Below, piece by piece: positions 35,252 through 48,224 of a stretch of DNA of 64,000 bases. The notes under the pieces are model-generated. The model was not told where the DNA came from, made no database searches, and saw only the letters and a list, made by a program, of their open reading frames with translations. The translations under genes were made by a program, and so were the position numbers. The stretch comes from Hetaerina americana (Eukaryota; Arthropoda; Insecta; Odonata; Calopterygidae), in assembly GCA_022747635.1 (NCBI GenBank), contig JAKTNV010000006.1, positions 66,347,590-66,411,589 on the forward strand, given 5' to 3'. The first letter of the stretch is position 1. Every line of letters starts with the position of its first letter.

Positions 35252-35699
35252 GGGGACACTATACTTTGCCTCGCCCTGGTTCCAAATGTAAAATTCCTAT
35301 TTACCGCCTATCACCACCTAGCTGCAGGTGGCGAAAAAACTTATGCCGTCGTTCGCCTAACGGAAGCCTAGTAGCGACCCCAAATACTTCTCACGGAACA
35401 TTCCCCACAGACACTCAGATGCACAGAAGCTCATGTACTAGCACTGGTTTAGTTGACCCAGCAGTTGATGTTGGTGAATGACAAATTTTTGGGGCCCTAT
35501 TGCTTTAAGGTTCATAGCTGTGTTTACAATAGTTTATTAGCAGTTTCAACTTCTTGCAAGAATTATACCGGCTCGCGAAAACTTTTTGATGGATCTTAAC
35601 ACTGCACGCTACTGCATTCTAGGTCGTAAATAGCATGACACCAAATATCCTTAATCCCCATATTTCATATTACGATAACTCATTCTTTTGCTCTGCATA

Positions 35700-35990
35700 A
35701 TTTCTACCTCCATTAATTCCGTCCAAAATGTCTGATCTTATCTTTCCCCTTACTTTGTTTCTTCATCATTCTTCCTTCTATTGCCACTTTCAGCATCCAC
35801 TTTCCACTTCTCCTGCACTCAAATTTCTCACAACAACCATATCTCCCCTTCTATCACTAAAATTTCAGCATTGGTTTTCATTCCCAACTTCTTATTTATA
35901 CTTATTCTCTTGCCTCAATGACCAAGTTTCCGAGGCAAACAAAACGACACTCCGCTTTAAAGTTTTCATTAGTTTCTTATTTACAACTTT
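35700..35990 (-). pseudogene. Decayed non-LTR retrotransposon tail
   Basis: The reverse strand reads, across several frame changes, CRFVCLGNLVIEARE (compare LYGSETWSLRQ) and later LKVAIEGRMMKKQSKGK (compare LL-TILEGRFEGKRGKGR). The order of the motifs matches the tail of the window's non-LTR family. Confidence 0.55.
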
Positions 35991-36859
35991 ACTTTAGGTG
36001 CCTGTCATCAACTAATGGCTCTTTGTAAACACCTCAATTATTCTTTGAATGTCTATACTACCATCATTAACCTCCTCCAAAACAATTTCTGAACAGGTGA
36101 ACGGTTCTAGTTCATTTCTCCCATCTTTAATGTTTCTATTTTCAAGAATTGGGAGATGTTTCATTCTAGTTGGACTAGTGAAATTTTTATATCAATTACT
36201 GTCCCGGGGTAGGTCAGAGGCTAGAGGTTCGGTAGTTGAATGGAGTGTTTTGAGTACAATTCCGGTTGCTCTATCAAACCAACTTTTCGTTTGATAACAA
36301 GGATGGCCACTCATTTTCTGAAAATGCCCGACTATTTCCTGGTTTTCTATGGGGTGGTTTTCTCGATATTCCACCCAAACGTTCAGCCATTCAACGATAA
36401 TCTAAATGACGGATACAGCTATTCAATGCGTTTTGCTGTTTGCACAACATAGTGTTTCAATTTGTTGTTTTTTTAATCAGAATCTTGATGTTTAAATTTC
36501 TGGCATTTTGAAACGGTTAACAAATATCCTCACTGAAAACTATGGTTGATTTAGTGCGCACCGACTTTGTCTTAAACCATCCGCTTAACCAACTTCAGTA
36601 TTTCCCCAGGAATCTATCAAGCGGTTCTTTATTTCAAATAGAAATTGGTGAGCGAGTTGAGAGTTGGTGTAAGGTGAAAATATTTGCTATGTTGGAACTC
36701 AATGGCTGATAGGCACTGCAGCCTTTGAGAGCTTCGTAAAATTATCGTGGCCTAAGTTCCCAGCCCGCTACCCAATGACAACATCACAAAAGTTTACAAC
36801 TTATCCCAATCCTCAGCTCGCCGGTTGAATACCTGAAGACTTTAGAAAATGATCGTACT

Positions 36860-37300
36860 GTTGGAGTGCAGGCGGTGGTAGCGGCCGGCCGACTCACGGC
36901 AGCGTTCGATTCCCCCATCGCTCCCTCACCTTGCCCCCCCCAGAGAGAATTACCTCCGTCCCATCATGCATCCATCTCCGTTACCTTGGTTTCCCTTCAA
37001 CCCAATGGCCTTGAGTGTAAAGACTTCACGGCCGTCGACTTTGGCCGAGAGCGCGCAAGTCGCATGCGAGCGAATACAGCGAGTGCAAGGGCGGCTGTGT
37101 GCTATGCGAGCGTGATCTACAGGGGAGGAGGGGAGGGAGAAGAGGGTTGCACGAGAGAGGAGGTCCGGGAAGTCTTAGGGGTGGGGAAATGGGTGGGGGG
37201 GGGGTCCGCAACATCCTCCACGGTGTGGACTGTGGATGCAACGGCTGGAACAGCAGCGCCACTATCCACCCATCCGGGACGATCGGAAAGCAACGCTGAA
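36860..37300. promoter_or_regulatory. GC-rich, G-tract-rich island
   Basis: GC-rich and CpG-rich with a run of ten G (gggtgggggggggg near 37190). The open frames (145 codons plus; 148 and 115 minus) overlap and are compositional. Regulatory role only suspected. Confidence 0.35.
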
Positions 37301-39074
37301 TAAAGCTGTTTAAAGGAGCGGTGAGTATATAGTCGTCTACACCCTTCACTCCGTTGTCTTCTCCTAAGTCGACACGAAAGTAATAAATCTTGTTCATTTC
37401 TCCGCGTTTGCCCTTTAAAATATTGGCACCTCTTTGGGTCTCTCGAAATGTGTCCTCGCGGCATGCAGCCACACTTAATGAAATAAGGTTAATTTATTTA
37501 AACCTATTTTAGAAACACGTGAACGATGGATAGATTTCATGACGCAAGTGTGAAGCAGAGGGATGGGATAAGAATGTCGGCTCTTCATTGTTTGGAACGA
37601 AAAATCTTTAGGAGAAGGAGATATCATTTCCAATGGATTGGTAACGTCTACGTCCTTGAAGGCAACTCCTGAGGACTGCAGGAAACCAGGGTTAAGAACC
37701 AGTGATTTAAATAACGCACGTATAATGAATGGCCTTGAATGATTTGTATTCACAAGGAGGTTCGTTAATGATGCATTTTACCGTGGAAACCATGAAAGAT
37801 ACACGAGAGATTTTCATTTAACTTAAATTATTATCATACAAAACACCACCTGAAAGTTCTATCTGCGACGAAAACTAATGAAAAAAATCAGGCATTTGGA
37901 ATAGATGGAAACATTTTTCTAATTTTCTCATTGACTGTTTTAAGTATTGGACCTCAAAACTTAAAATATTTGATTAAATGTTAAATGGTACCTTTGGTCT
38001 GTAAGAATGTACATATATCAAGTCCGATTATGTACCAAGCATGTGTATATTCAAAATACGGTTAAAATGATGAAAATAATACGACGCAGTATGTTTATAG
38101 ATAAAATTCATTTGTATGTAAATGAATTTACATACATATAAATGGCTGAAATTAAGGAACTATACACTTACTCAATAACCTCGGAAATAGTGTAATAAGG
38201 CCTTTTCAATAGATATTTTTTTACAAGCTTTTTGAATTAGCAGATAGTTGTCATAGCTTTAATGGCCTTGAAACAAACTATGAATATCTGTCACTGGTGT
38301 GGGTTCTTGATTATTTATTCTGTGACATGTGTTTTGATTTTTCCGTTTAAGGTATTGCTGTTCTTAGTCTTTTTGCATGAATTAATTCATGTGAATTTTC
38401 TGAAAAGTAACAGCCTCCAATATTAAAACGCAGGAAAGTGTGAGATTAATGTATTTCATAAAGTGTTTGCAGCATATTGGTTAGTACGACATGGTTCTTA
38501 TACTATCTTGTGCACTATTTTCTGAGCCAAACTATTTTTGGCATAAATAGTGTACCGTGAAGATCTAAAAAAACTTTGTAGGTACCAACAGATTTTATTT
38601 CAGTATATTTAGTACATTTGTAACCAGAAGGTAAAGTATTTTTCTAATTCCTCAAGATGCGATTTCACACGGTTGGGCATGATTGAATTGATGTAATTAG
38701 AATCAGCACGTTAATATCAATGAAACAATGATGCTACTCATAACTTACGCATATAAGTGAACCCTCTTCTGTCACGGCCCGAGGATGATGGGAGAACATG
38801 CAGCTGACGGCTTCGGCCATTCTTTCTGAATGAGGAGAGGTTTACCGTTAGCGGTATCCAACCCCCGACTGCATGAAGCTAGTGCTTTAATGCACTCAAT
38901 GAGGACGTGTGCCCAAGAACCCGCGTAGCCGTGGTATTGTGAAATTGTGCTTAAACTGTTCCACTCGTGGACTGGCTCTATCACGGGATGTGGACGGTAT
39001 CCCATAGTAATGCAACATTCAACACGCAAGGGTAATTGGGCTTTTAATGTACCGACATGGTACACTATTTCGTT
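37301..39074. other. No gene recognised
   Basis: AT-rich, except 38770-39070, which is less AT-rich and may be a repeat body that I cannot classify. Confidence 0.45.
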
Positions 39075-39148
39075 CCATAAACTATACTCCTATTCATTAT
39101 AACCACGACGACCATCGTGGTTATAATAAATAGGAGTATAGTTTATGG
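39075..39148. repeat. Near-perfect 74-nt hairpin
   Basis: The arms 39075-39108 and 39115-39148 (starting ccataaactatactcctatt) are reverse complements with one mismatch over 34 bp and a 6-nt loop. A partial third copy (aaccacgaaggtcgt) follows at 39154-39168. Size is miRNA-precursor-like, but the near-perfect pairing fits a small MITE better. Confidence 0.85.
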
Positions 39149-39396
39149 AGAGAAACCACGAAGGTCGTTTTGCAATTCCGTGAAACAACTTTAAACTTTT
39201 TGATTTTTCTGGGATTAGGCATTTTTTTATTTTTCAACATCGAAGTTAACAGGAGGCGTTCAGAATTTTCAGCTTCACTGGTGCTCAATATGGTTACTCC
39301 AAAAACTTTTTGCGAAAAACCATTTTAACCAAAGGAGCAGATTCACTGTAACGTTCATCAAATTTCTCTTTCGTCTCCTACGGCGATTTTCCTTTA

Positions 39397-39598
39397 ATGA
39401 ATACTGTTTAATTAGCACTAAAAATTCTAATTTATCCATTTTGGGGAATCGCTCGACTAGCACCTTTAATTCGAATGCTAAACACAGATTAATAGGAATG
39501 AATACTATTTTATCTGCACCATACATTCTATTTTATCCATTTTTGGATAAATCCTCAACTAGCTCCATTAATTCGAGTGCTAAACAAAGATTAATAGA
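39397..39598. repeat. Two diverged tandem 101-bp repeats
   Basis: Units 39397-39497 and 39498-39598 share the order atgaatact, ttatccatttt, ctcaactagc/ctcgactagc, attcgantgctaaac and agattaatag. Confidence 0.8.
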
Positions 39599-39658
39599 CC
39601 TATCTGGCTTAAATTTGTTTTGCGTTCCTTTAAGAGTTTCCACGAACTGAAAATTCCA

Positions 39659-39683
39659 TCTCTCTCTCTCTCTCTCTCTCTCT
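39659..39683. repeat. (TC)n microsatellite
   Basis: Uninterrupted tc dinucleotide run. Confidence 0.95.
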
Positions 39684-40556
39684 TTGAATTTTCAAGCTAC
39701 CCCCGTATTCCATCATAAGAAGAAAAACATTCTAGGTTCAAGACAGATTCCAGTCCAAAATCTCCGGAAGAGCCAATGACTGCACTTAAACTCACCGAGT
39801 CGAGAGTAATACAATAGCAGGTGAATTTTTCCAATACGGGAATTTTAAACCCTTATTCCAAACGGTTAATGTCAGCCGCTTACATTCACATGCCAATCGA
39901 TAACAGAAAGTTTCACTGGCGGTAGAAACTAAACTAATATAGAATTCATGAGAAGCACTTTGAGGCAATACGTTAAAATATCGAGGATACATTCCGACTA
40001 TTCCAATTCATGCCATATCTCCACGATGGCTATTAGAAGTTAGAGACAAATTATTATTACCGTGTGAGGCTTTCGAGGATATGTACTGTTTGTTCGGGTA
40101 AAATGCTTTCCAGGGCTATTCCCGAATCGAAAGTTGCGGCAATTCATGGCGTTTCGTGCGTCTCTTCCTTCCGGAGACATCAGTGGGGATTAAATAAGGA
40201 GCGAACCATCACCTCTCCGTAGTCGTCACGGGTGCGGTGGGATGGATTATGGGTAAAAGGGGGGGGGAAGACGAATGGGGAGAAGATCGAAGAACTTGCT
40301 GATTGGGAGAGAGGGCACTCACCTTTATTGCGGCCCATACATTTTTAATTACCCGAGTCAATTGGTGACGTAAAAAATGAATAAGGGAAAGTGGCAGAGT
40401 ATACACATTAAGCGTAAAATTTCCACGAAGCCAATTTCCATCCGTAACTCGTACGCATTGGATTTGAAGTAAATAATGATATTTTGTGATTTCCACATTT
40501 TTCGGGCTGCGTCCGCGTATGTCGTTTAAATTCACAGCAGTTTCGCCAGCTATCCT

Positions 40557-40565
40557 GCTGGCGTC
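40557..40565 (-). other. Hammerhead-like core in the upstream PLE terminal copy
   Basis: Read on the minus strand around this loop, the terminal copy has ctgagga, the stem cgccagc/gctggcg and then aaac. This resembles the ctganga - stem II - gaaa core of hammerhead ribozymes reported in Penelope-like elements. The downstream copy has gagac in place of gaaac. Stem I and the cleavage triplet are not convincing, so this is probably a degenerate relic. Confidence 0.3.
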
Positions 40566-40610
40566 CTCAGGTCAAGGATGGAAAGAAGCTCGTTGTCCCG
40601 TCAGTTTAGA

Positions 40611-40828
40611 GCATCGGCCATCGCTGAGCACGCCTGGAGTGAACCCGGACACTCTATTCTGTTCGACGACGCTAAAGTAATAGCGAAAGAAAAAAATACT
40701 TCCCGAGGATAATTAGAGAGGCCATTGAAATCGTTAAAAGGCGAGAAAACTTTAACAGAGAGGATGGATATCCACTCCACAGTGCGTGGAAAAGAATTAT
40801 TCCGCGCAAATATGAGGACGTTCCCTGA
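40611..40828 (+). pseudogene. Penelope-like element protein C-terminal relic
   Basis: The translation reads ASAIAEHAWSEPGHSILFDD then AKVIAKEKNTSR. After a frame change comes IIREAIEIVKRRENFNREDG followed by YPLHSAWKRIIP. This matches the end of the Penelope endonuclease-containing polyprotein (AEH-W-GH-I-F--AKV...R-IREAIEI-K---NFNREDGY-L--AW). One frameshift lies near 40707-40712. The reverse transcriptase and most of the GIY-YIG domain are absent. Confidence 0.85.
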
Positions 40829-41080
40829 TTGGCCGAAGAAATGTCCCAGTATTGGCGCCGGAATTTTCCTATATAAGACGGGACAACGAGCTTCTTTCCA
40901 TCCTTGACCTGAGGACGCCAGCAGGATAGCTGGCGAGACTGTCGTGAATACGCGGACGCAGCCCGAAAAATGTGGAAATCGCCTAATCATCGCCGCGGAA
41001 ACCTGCGAACGAACAATGATATTTTGTTTTTGTAGGGAAGTAGGGGGAGAGGGAATACGAATAAAAGATATATTATATCG

Positions 41081-41290
41081 ATGAAGCGGATTAGTCTACA
41101 GGATAGGCAGTTAGGCTACTAACTAGTGGGACTGGGTTCAAAAACGGGTGATCCCTCTTCATCTAAGCAGTGTAATTTATCGGATAACAGATCTCCGTGG
41201 GAAACCACAGGGGATGAAGTGAAATGAAACGGTCTCCGATCCCAGATGTGTGGATTTCCCAGGCTGCCGGGCTTAGTACGACGTTAGCTC
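41081..41290 (+). repeat. Probable tRNA-derived SINE
   Basis: Box A-like aggcagttaggctac and box B-like gactgggttcaaaaacg at tRNA-like spacing, followed by an unrelated body. It lies just 3' of the Penelope relic. Confidence 0.5.
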
Positions 41291-43020
41291 AACCATCTCA
41301 TATCAAGCCAACCTTTGGGTCGATTAAGGTGTGCATAGTTATCTTAACTTTTTCCCAAGCATATTCTCATTTGCAAATGCCTCTATTTTTCTACTAGACC
41401 TTATTTTACTGTCTTAAAAATAAGTGATTTATTACCTAAACACACCATTCTGAGAATAATCATAAACATATCAGCACCAATAGCAATATATCCGGAATTT
41501 CACAAAAACAGTATACAAACGCACATTCACATATGCAGTACATATTCATTTCACAAACAGCCGTATTTTTGCAGCAGTGACGCAGAACCAAAATGTTGAG
41601 AAAACATTTTTGTAACACAAAAGAAATCACAAGCACTCCGCCATTTTTTAAATGTTATAGAACTATGTCATTATTATAATTATGTTATCATTATATAATC
41701 ATGGACTTACTATCGCAAGTAGCCTCTTCTATGACACATTTTAAGCTGAATTTTCAGTATCCAATAATCATTTCTGGCATGAAAATTCGACTCCTCCGAG
41801 AGTTACGTTTCTAATATGTTATTAAGAACTACCAATACTTAACGGCAAATAAGGCACCAATAAAAGAATTATTTCAATTATGTTTGATTTTCCGGCCAAC
41901 CTGTCAAATTATCGTAATATGTTTTCCACAAAACCTCATGATGATAAATATAATTAATAATCATTAACAATTTACTACCGATGAGTATTCTATAGCGGTG
42001 AAGAACATTTCCGCATGAAAACCTGTATCCATGAATACCATTTGCGAAAGTACTCGTATAAAGGTAGGTAAATTAAAGGACCACTTGAATAATTTAGCTC
42101 TCAACTTTTCATCTGTGGTATGAGCTTACTTGTAGACTTGAGAATAACGACGCGAGAAAAGGAAGGAACTCAACGCTGGAATAGTTTCTCTTTCCGATAA
42201 CATTTTGAGAGTAGGACTTATTTCCTGAAAGCAAAAACCAGGATGTAACAAACGATGACCCGCAGTGGTATCATGTATGAAAGGAATTTTTTTAAATGTT
42301 TAATTGAGAATATTTTTATTTTCCTCCCATATGGCACAAATTCTCAAGCGTAGCGCAACGTTGTAATGCATAAAATCAGCAAATCTATCAAACATTCGAT
42401 TTAAAAGCACGCATGTTTAAAGAACTAAGCGAGATGCTACGACAGCAACTTTATCGGAGTCAACTGCTAAGGTGCATCACAATGAACCAATTTCAAAGTG
42501 TCAAAATTATTCGCTTTGACCGGAAATTTTTGAAATTGGTAAATTTTTAGTGAACACATTACCCGAAGTAGATTTATATGCATTTATCTCGGGGATCCCC
42601 GTCATTAAATTTGACAACACTATCCAAATGGCTGCGGATTTGGCTTTGTGCTCAAAATGTGAGTAAAAATTATTATAAATCAGTAAGCTTACCTACAACG
42701 ATGTTACTTTTTTCACTTAAAACTAATATTCAACATTATAGCAATTAAATTTCATTTATTTACCGTCTAAATAGCCTAATGAGTAATTTCCAACCTTGCC
42801 AGGGACGCAGACGGCTGGTATGAGGCACGGCGTAAAGAGTTTAATAGGATTTTCAACATCCTTTGAACTTCATCAACTTTTTCAGCCAATCCATTACCCG
42901 AAGTAATTATCGCAGAGATTTTACGTTTCCTAAAGTAAAAACAACACTTCTCCTTCTTTAAATTTGCATCTTCATCTGTCTGTCAAAGGATCAAGTTTCT
43001 CTGAGGCAGTCCCGCGAGCT
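41291..43020. other. AT-rich stretch with one small MITE
   Basis: Only the 53-bp palindromic element at 42487-42539 is supported here. Confidence 0.5.
42487..42539. repeat. Short MITE derivative
   Basis: Ends ccaatttcaaa and tttgaaattgg are exact inverted repeats. The left arm (caatttcaaagtgtcaaaat) matches the element at 16963-17098, so this looks like an internally deleted relative. Confidence 0.65.
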
Positions 43021-43179
43021 CTTTACGATGCGTGACTTCCATCAAAGGGTGAGCATCTCCAATGAACTATTGGTGTGTTCCGAAGGACGCCTGTCTATAC
43101 CACCCAATTTGTACATTACACCCGTGTTTATCGCACATCGATGCGACGTTTATCGCATGAAGAAGCGTCACGGAATGTA

Positions 43180-43440
43180 TTCACACAGTCTGCTGAGCAC
43201 CTGTTGCACGGACTCCGAGCGGCGACGGGGGCTGAGGAGGGTGGTGCACGACAAAAAGACGACTTATAAGGGTGGGTTGGGGTGTAAATGGGAGGAGGGA
43301 AGGGGTGAGTAGGCGGTGGTGGGGGTGAGTTGAACTGCGCTGGTGGGTGGACGGTCAACGGAGGATGCGTGGGAGGCGGAGGAGGAGAGGAAGGAGATAC
43401 GTAATTAGGGGATTTACGAAGACGACGTAGTGAGGAGGAG
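43180..43440. promoter_or_regulatory. G-rich island
   Basis: GC-rich stretch with plus-strand G-tracts (gggtgggttggggtgtaaat and onward) able in principle to form G-quadruplexes. Overlapping frames are compositional. Confidence 0.35.
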
Positions 43441-44439
43441 AAACAGCAAAGGGCTCAAGGTTTTTCAATCGTTTAGCTCCCTCAAGGATCTCTTTCCAAG
43501 GTTGCTACAGTAACATACGGTAACATCAATTCCCAAATAAATCAATTGAACATGTTATCTAGGGGCGACCTCATCATCATTAATAAGAGCGTGCAAGGAC
43601 TGAAGTGACGGAACAAGTATATGAAACCCAAAGTTTCCTCACGAAACGATTTCGCTAGTATGATCATCACGATGATCTTGCTGTTAGATAAACATGTATA
43701 TTCCGCAAGACGATCGACCTTGGATGAAAATTTAATGCCAGAATTTCAGTAAATTTGCCAATTCTGAAAATAATTGAATACCGAATGGGTAGGTCTATTG
43801 TAACACATATGACTCCACTCTTTTTTCCTTTACATATCCGGTCGATCAATTAACATTTTGAAACCACCTCACTACCGATGTGTTTATTTGGGATTTCATT
43901 TCCAGTGCCTGATTATTTCATCGAAACAAATGCCTCTAAAATGGAGCTTACTTGCTCATTTTATATATACATTCCTTAGATATTTTAGGTACACATCGCT
44001 TTTATATATTTTAGATGCACAACGGAATGGGCGTTTTTATTTACTCATCCTGCAATGAAAATAAAATATGATTTTACGAGCCTATGTTTCTAGCTTGAAG
44101 ATTCCCTGGTAAAAAGTGCATCAGCCATTAGCTGTTACAATGCAAGTACTCCTAGGAGTTTTATCGAAGTCATAAAATTCACGTTGAAGCAATGGATCAA
44201 TTTAAGTCCTCAGGAGGTTCAGTGTGGCTTGTGCTGGGGAGACCATCCCGTAACTCTTCTTGGTTAGGCCCGGCCTCAATTAAGAAACCATGACCTTCGT
44301 AAGGACTGCAAGTTTTGGGGTTTGAGGAAAAGTTCATAGTTATAATAAATTAGACACTGGCTTAAGGTGTCAAGATATGTTTTTGTGATTTATCGGTTAA
44401 GGTAGGTTTTGGATGGACACAGCCAATGCAATTTCTTCT
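43441..44439. other. No gene recognised
   Basis: AT-rich, nothing supported. Confidence 0.5.
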
Positions 44440-44740
44440 AACAAGAAACACACCCTGAAATTGGGCACTAAAGTCAATCCCTATTCAATTCCGAATACTT
44501 CATCTTCGGATATTTCTGTAGCCCTTCCTCGTTTGCCTAATGTTCTCCCCTCTCATCACATCCTTCAGTATCCCATTGCCAATCCAAACGATCTGAATCC
44601 ATATTTCCTACCTTATTTTGATTTCTCCCAATAATCCTCTCTCCTCCCCCACCATGCCTAGTACTTCCTCGTTTATTTTTTTTTGTGTCCACTTCACCTC
44701 TTCCATCCTTAAAAAAATATTCCTGTCACATTCCTAACCG
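44440..44740 (-). pseudogene. Non-LTR retrotransposon tail relic
   Basis: The minus-strand translation has EEVLGMVGEERGLLGEIKIR, a stop, then NGILKDVMRGENIRQTRKG. This fits the EEVL-RVGEERSLL-TIK-R ... LLK-VMEGR-EGKR tail of the same family as the fragments at 12.3 and 25.5 kb. Stops confirm decay. Confidence 0.72.
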
Positions 44741-47700
44741 GAAGGAGTGGCATTCTAATAACCAACCACCCCGCTCTTCACTTGGGGCAAAGACTGTTGA
44801 TGATCAATCTTTCCAGTCGATTTTAAACATATTTGATGAAATGATGTCAATCATATTTGATGAAATAACCACCGCGGGGGATGATTGGGGATCGACTTGA
44901 CGAAGGAGTAGTGGCCTCATAGAAGTACGACTGGAATACATCTATTTGGATCTCCCTTCCTATCTTGACGTCATTGCTCTTGGCAGTTGGCCGCATCATC
45001 TTTCATCGTGACGTAACCATCCACAGTTCTGCTTTGAGCGTTTCATGAATTTTCATGACTCCTTTCACAGTAGCCATGAATATTTACGCTAAACTGAAAA
45101 AAAACCTTTTCCTGTAAGCCACTGTTCAGGAAATGATTCAGGGCCTGGAGAAGAAGCTAAGAACACATGGCAATTAATAACACACAATTGACTAAGGCCT
45201 TGTGTGGATTATATGTTGAATCTGTTTCAATATTTACGCGAATTATCCGGTAAAGTAATGATTTAACTAGAAAAACTTAAACCACATAGTAATCAAAGCC
45301 TTAGAAAGCTATCCATACAGCATTCATTGGTTTTGGGGCGACCAAAATGGCCTTGATAAAATTGAGAGCAAAAAACCGTGTTGTTTATGAAGCCTCTGAC
45401 CTCTGTCTTAACCCTTTAGCTTATAACACGGACACATAATATTATGGATCGCGTTGACATAACAGAAAATGATGGATTATTATTCAAGCAGACTGATTAG
45501 AAGTCGCAGGTGAATTTTAAGCCTATTACTTCTAGATAAATGCGTGGGAATAGAGGCAAATGCGTGAAACGATGCCAGTTGCTACCAGTTCCAATACGTA
45601 ACGATTACACAAATGCGCACTTGAGCGCCAAAGAATGACCTCGGGAAGAGTACAAAACTTCAAAAAATTCGAACAAAAATGCCCGACTGTTGAAATAAAA
45701 GGAAGCACACGAGGATGAAATACGATTCTCCTCAACTGCAATGCATAGGTCGCTGAAATTCATGAAGCAAAACGTATATTTTGAAACAACGTACGACTTC
45801 TAAGTCGACATAATGGAGGCGTGCCAGCTATTGTGCTGAGCTAGAAGAAAGGCAAGGAAAAACGCATACGTATTTCCATGAAGCTGTCTCTTCAAATTTC
45901 GTTGATAACTTATGGTTGAGAATTACGTGGGATGGGTGCTCACCACTTGTTTGCCAGTAGATAGGTAAGCAAAGACCGGCCAGATCTATCCCTCACGAGT
46001 AGCTTGACTTTCGAGATGGGAAATCACACTGCAGCTAGTGAATTGGTGTTAAGGCGGAAAATAATTATCCATTTCCAATAAAAACAGAACTGTTTCACAT
46101 CGAGTGGCAATGTCTCAGCCCATAACTTAAAACGAGAAATTACTTTCGCTTTATTCGGTATTAAAGGTATTGTACCTTGGAATGGTGCCGATTCCAGTAC
46201 GAGTCATGGGATTGTACCTGATGATTTGGGTTCGTAGAAATCACTCTGAAATGGGTTCATTCGTAGAAAACGCTAAATTACAGAAGTGGACACAATTTGT
46301 TGGCAAGGATGTAAAGGTGTATATTTGGAAATTAATTTTCTATTAACCAGCCCAGGCTTTAACAGAAGGATCGTTTTGGTGGGAGATGCTAGAACTCATC
46401 CGGCAGCAAGCTTTCTGAGTGCCGAAGTCACACAATCAGGGATCCACCTCCTTGCCCTGTGTCGCCTGGTGTTTACCAACATCTGTCGTCGATACATATT
46501 CGTAATCTATTTATGTTTTATATCCTCTGAGAACACCATAGTTACCTGCATGCATTGTACGTCTTTCAAAAAGTTTTTTTTATACTACGCCATCAACATT
46601 CAACGACGAATTAATGTGTTTTTAGAGGGAACCAATGACCGACTGCCCAATGATCTTTTTTAACCCAATTCAGAGCAACACGCGTTTCAAACTTCAGGTG
46701 CCATCTTCAGATAAAATACGGATACTGTCCGCTCCAGCTGAAGTTACTTTAAAGTTCGCATCTAATTGCATTGAAAGGTAAATCCATGGCAACCGATACA
46801 CAAAATTTTACCAATGTTTTCTGTTTTCCTCCACAGCGACCTAGACGCGCTACCATCAGATCACGAAACCTTTGCTATCAATCTAAAGGTGCAGTTTCTC
46901 ACACATACTCTCATACTAATACTTACTCGCGGAAATTGAAAGCAGCTAATTAATTCAAACAATTTCTGAATATCGACGTGAATGTGAGAATTTCCAGGTC
47001 ACAAGATACGCGAGCTAAGTATGGACGTTGGATAAACGTTTATTTATTCAGAAAATTGTCCAAGTAGAGCAACATTATCAATTTATAGTCGCATGTATAA
47101 CAAAGCATAGAATCGGATAAGTATGCATTGAATGCATGCAAACATCGGCAATAACAATGTTAGCAATGTATCAACAAATGGACTTATAATGGCTCTCATT
47201 ACTTTTCGGAGAGAACAGAACTTGGGCGGGAAACGAGATCGAGAAACGGATCAATACAACCAGGAAATGAATTCACGAGAAAAGAGTCTGAAGGAAAGCG
47301 AGCGCTAAATGAAAGATAACCTACGAACAGGAGTGTAAAGAAAGGAGTGTATACGGGTGGGTCGAGAAGTTGACCAGAGAGAGCAGTCAATGACGAAATT
47401 AATAGTAATATAAATGAAATTTAAATATGTTTTAAGTCTACGACTGTAAAGATGCTAGAGAGAGAAGACATTACCAAAATGAGGAGTTCTTTGTTTAATT
47501 ATCTTAACAAAGAAATTATGTACACTGCTAAGAGCTTTGAGTTTAGATAGCATACGAGGCCTGTTGACAAAGGAACTATAATTGAATTTTCCAGCGCACA
47601 GCAGTGATTCTAGGGCCGCGCCACTGTGCTCGGTAAAAGAAGATAGCTAAATGTGCATGCTTGAATTGTTTCTTCACTTTCGGGTGAGCCAGTCAGCTGC

Positions 47701-48224
47701 CTGTTGGGCTCCGAGTGAGGTGCTGTCATACGTGCTCATTGCTTTTCGATTTCTCTCAAGATAACTGAAAGAGTTGATTTTGCTGGATCGTATCCGTACG
47801 CCCATGACTCATCTCCACGACAGGACCTGCTGGACACTGCCAACACTGATTCTGAGTTTCTGAACACCATATGAATACATTTTCTACAGGCCTAGTAGAT
47901 CACATGTGAGAGCTGAAACCAGATGAAAAGTTTGATTTCAGTGTAAGAGAATCTATAAATTCGTGAAGTGGTTTTGGAGATCTATGAGTTACGCAAGTTT
48001 ATTTTCAATTTCTTGAAGAGGTTACCGTAATTTAGATAACTATCGGTTAACATGCTAAGATCCTTTAATAAGGATGCGTGGTTCAACAGTATTAAATAAA
48101 TTGTGTATTTGACATTGAGAGGGGATTTTTTTAAGGGGGTTATTACATAGCAATCATTACCATTACGATATTCATGACATTATTAGCTGTTAAAAGATAG
48201 GGCGTTAGGAAACTACGACAAGGC
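44741..48224. other. No gene recognised
   Basis: Contains a 125-codon plus-strand frame (46286-46663) of low coding character and a short direct duplication (catatttgatgaaat at 44828 and 44853). Nothing else supported. Confidence 0.4.

Larger units (their letters stand above)
40488..41014 (+). mobile_element. Penelope-like element relic with inverted terminal copies
   Basis: It is flanked by a 13-bp duplication aatgatattttgt at 40475-40487 and 41015-41027. Terminal copies at about 40488-40601 and 40881-40985 are inverted relative to each other and share over 90 bp of near identity, including tttccacatttttcgggctg and ggatagctggcg. The middle holds the coding tail described at 40611-40828. A 5'-truncated copy with an inverted terminal segment is the usual structure of Penelope-like retroelements. 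Confidence 0.88.

Noticed and set aside
36866..37472. 145- to 148-codon frames on both strands
   Set aside because: Compositional frames in a GC-rich, G-run island; no family resemblance.
46286..46663. 125-codon plus-strand frame
   Set aside because: No recognisable domain or codon bias; AT-rich second half reads as random sequence.
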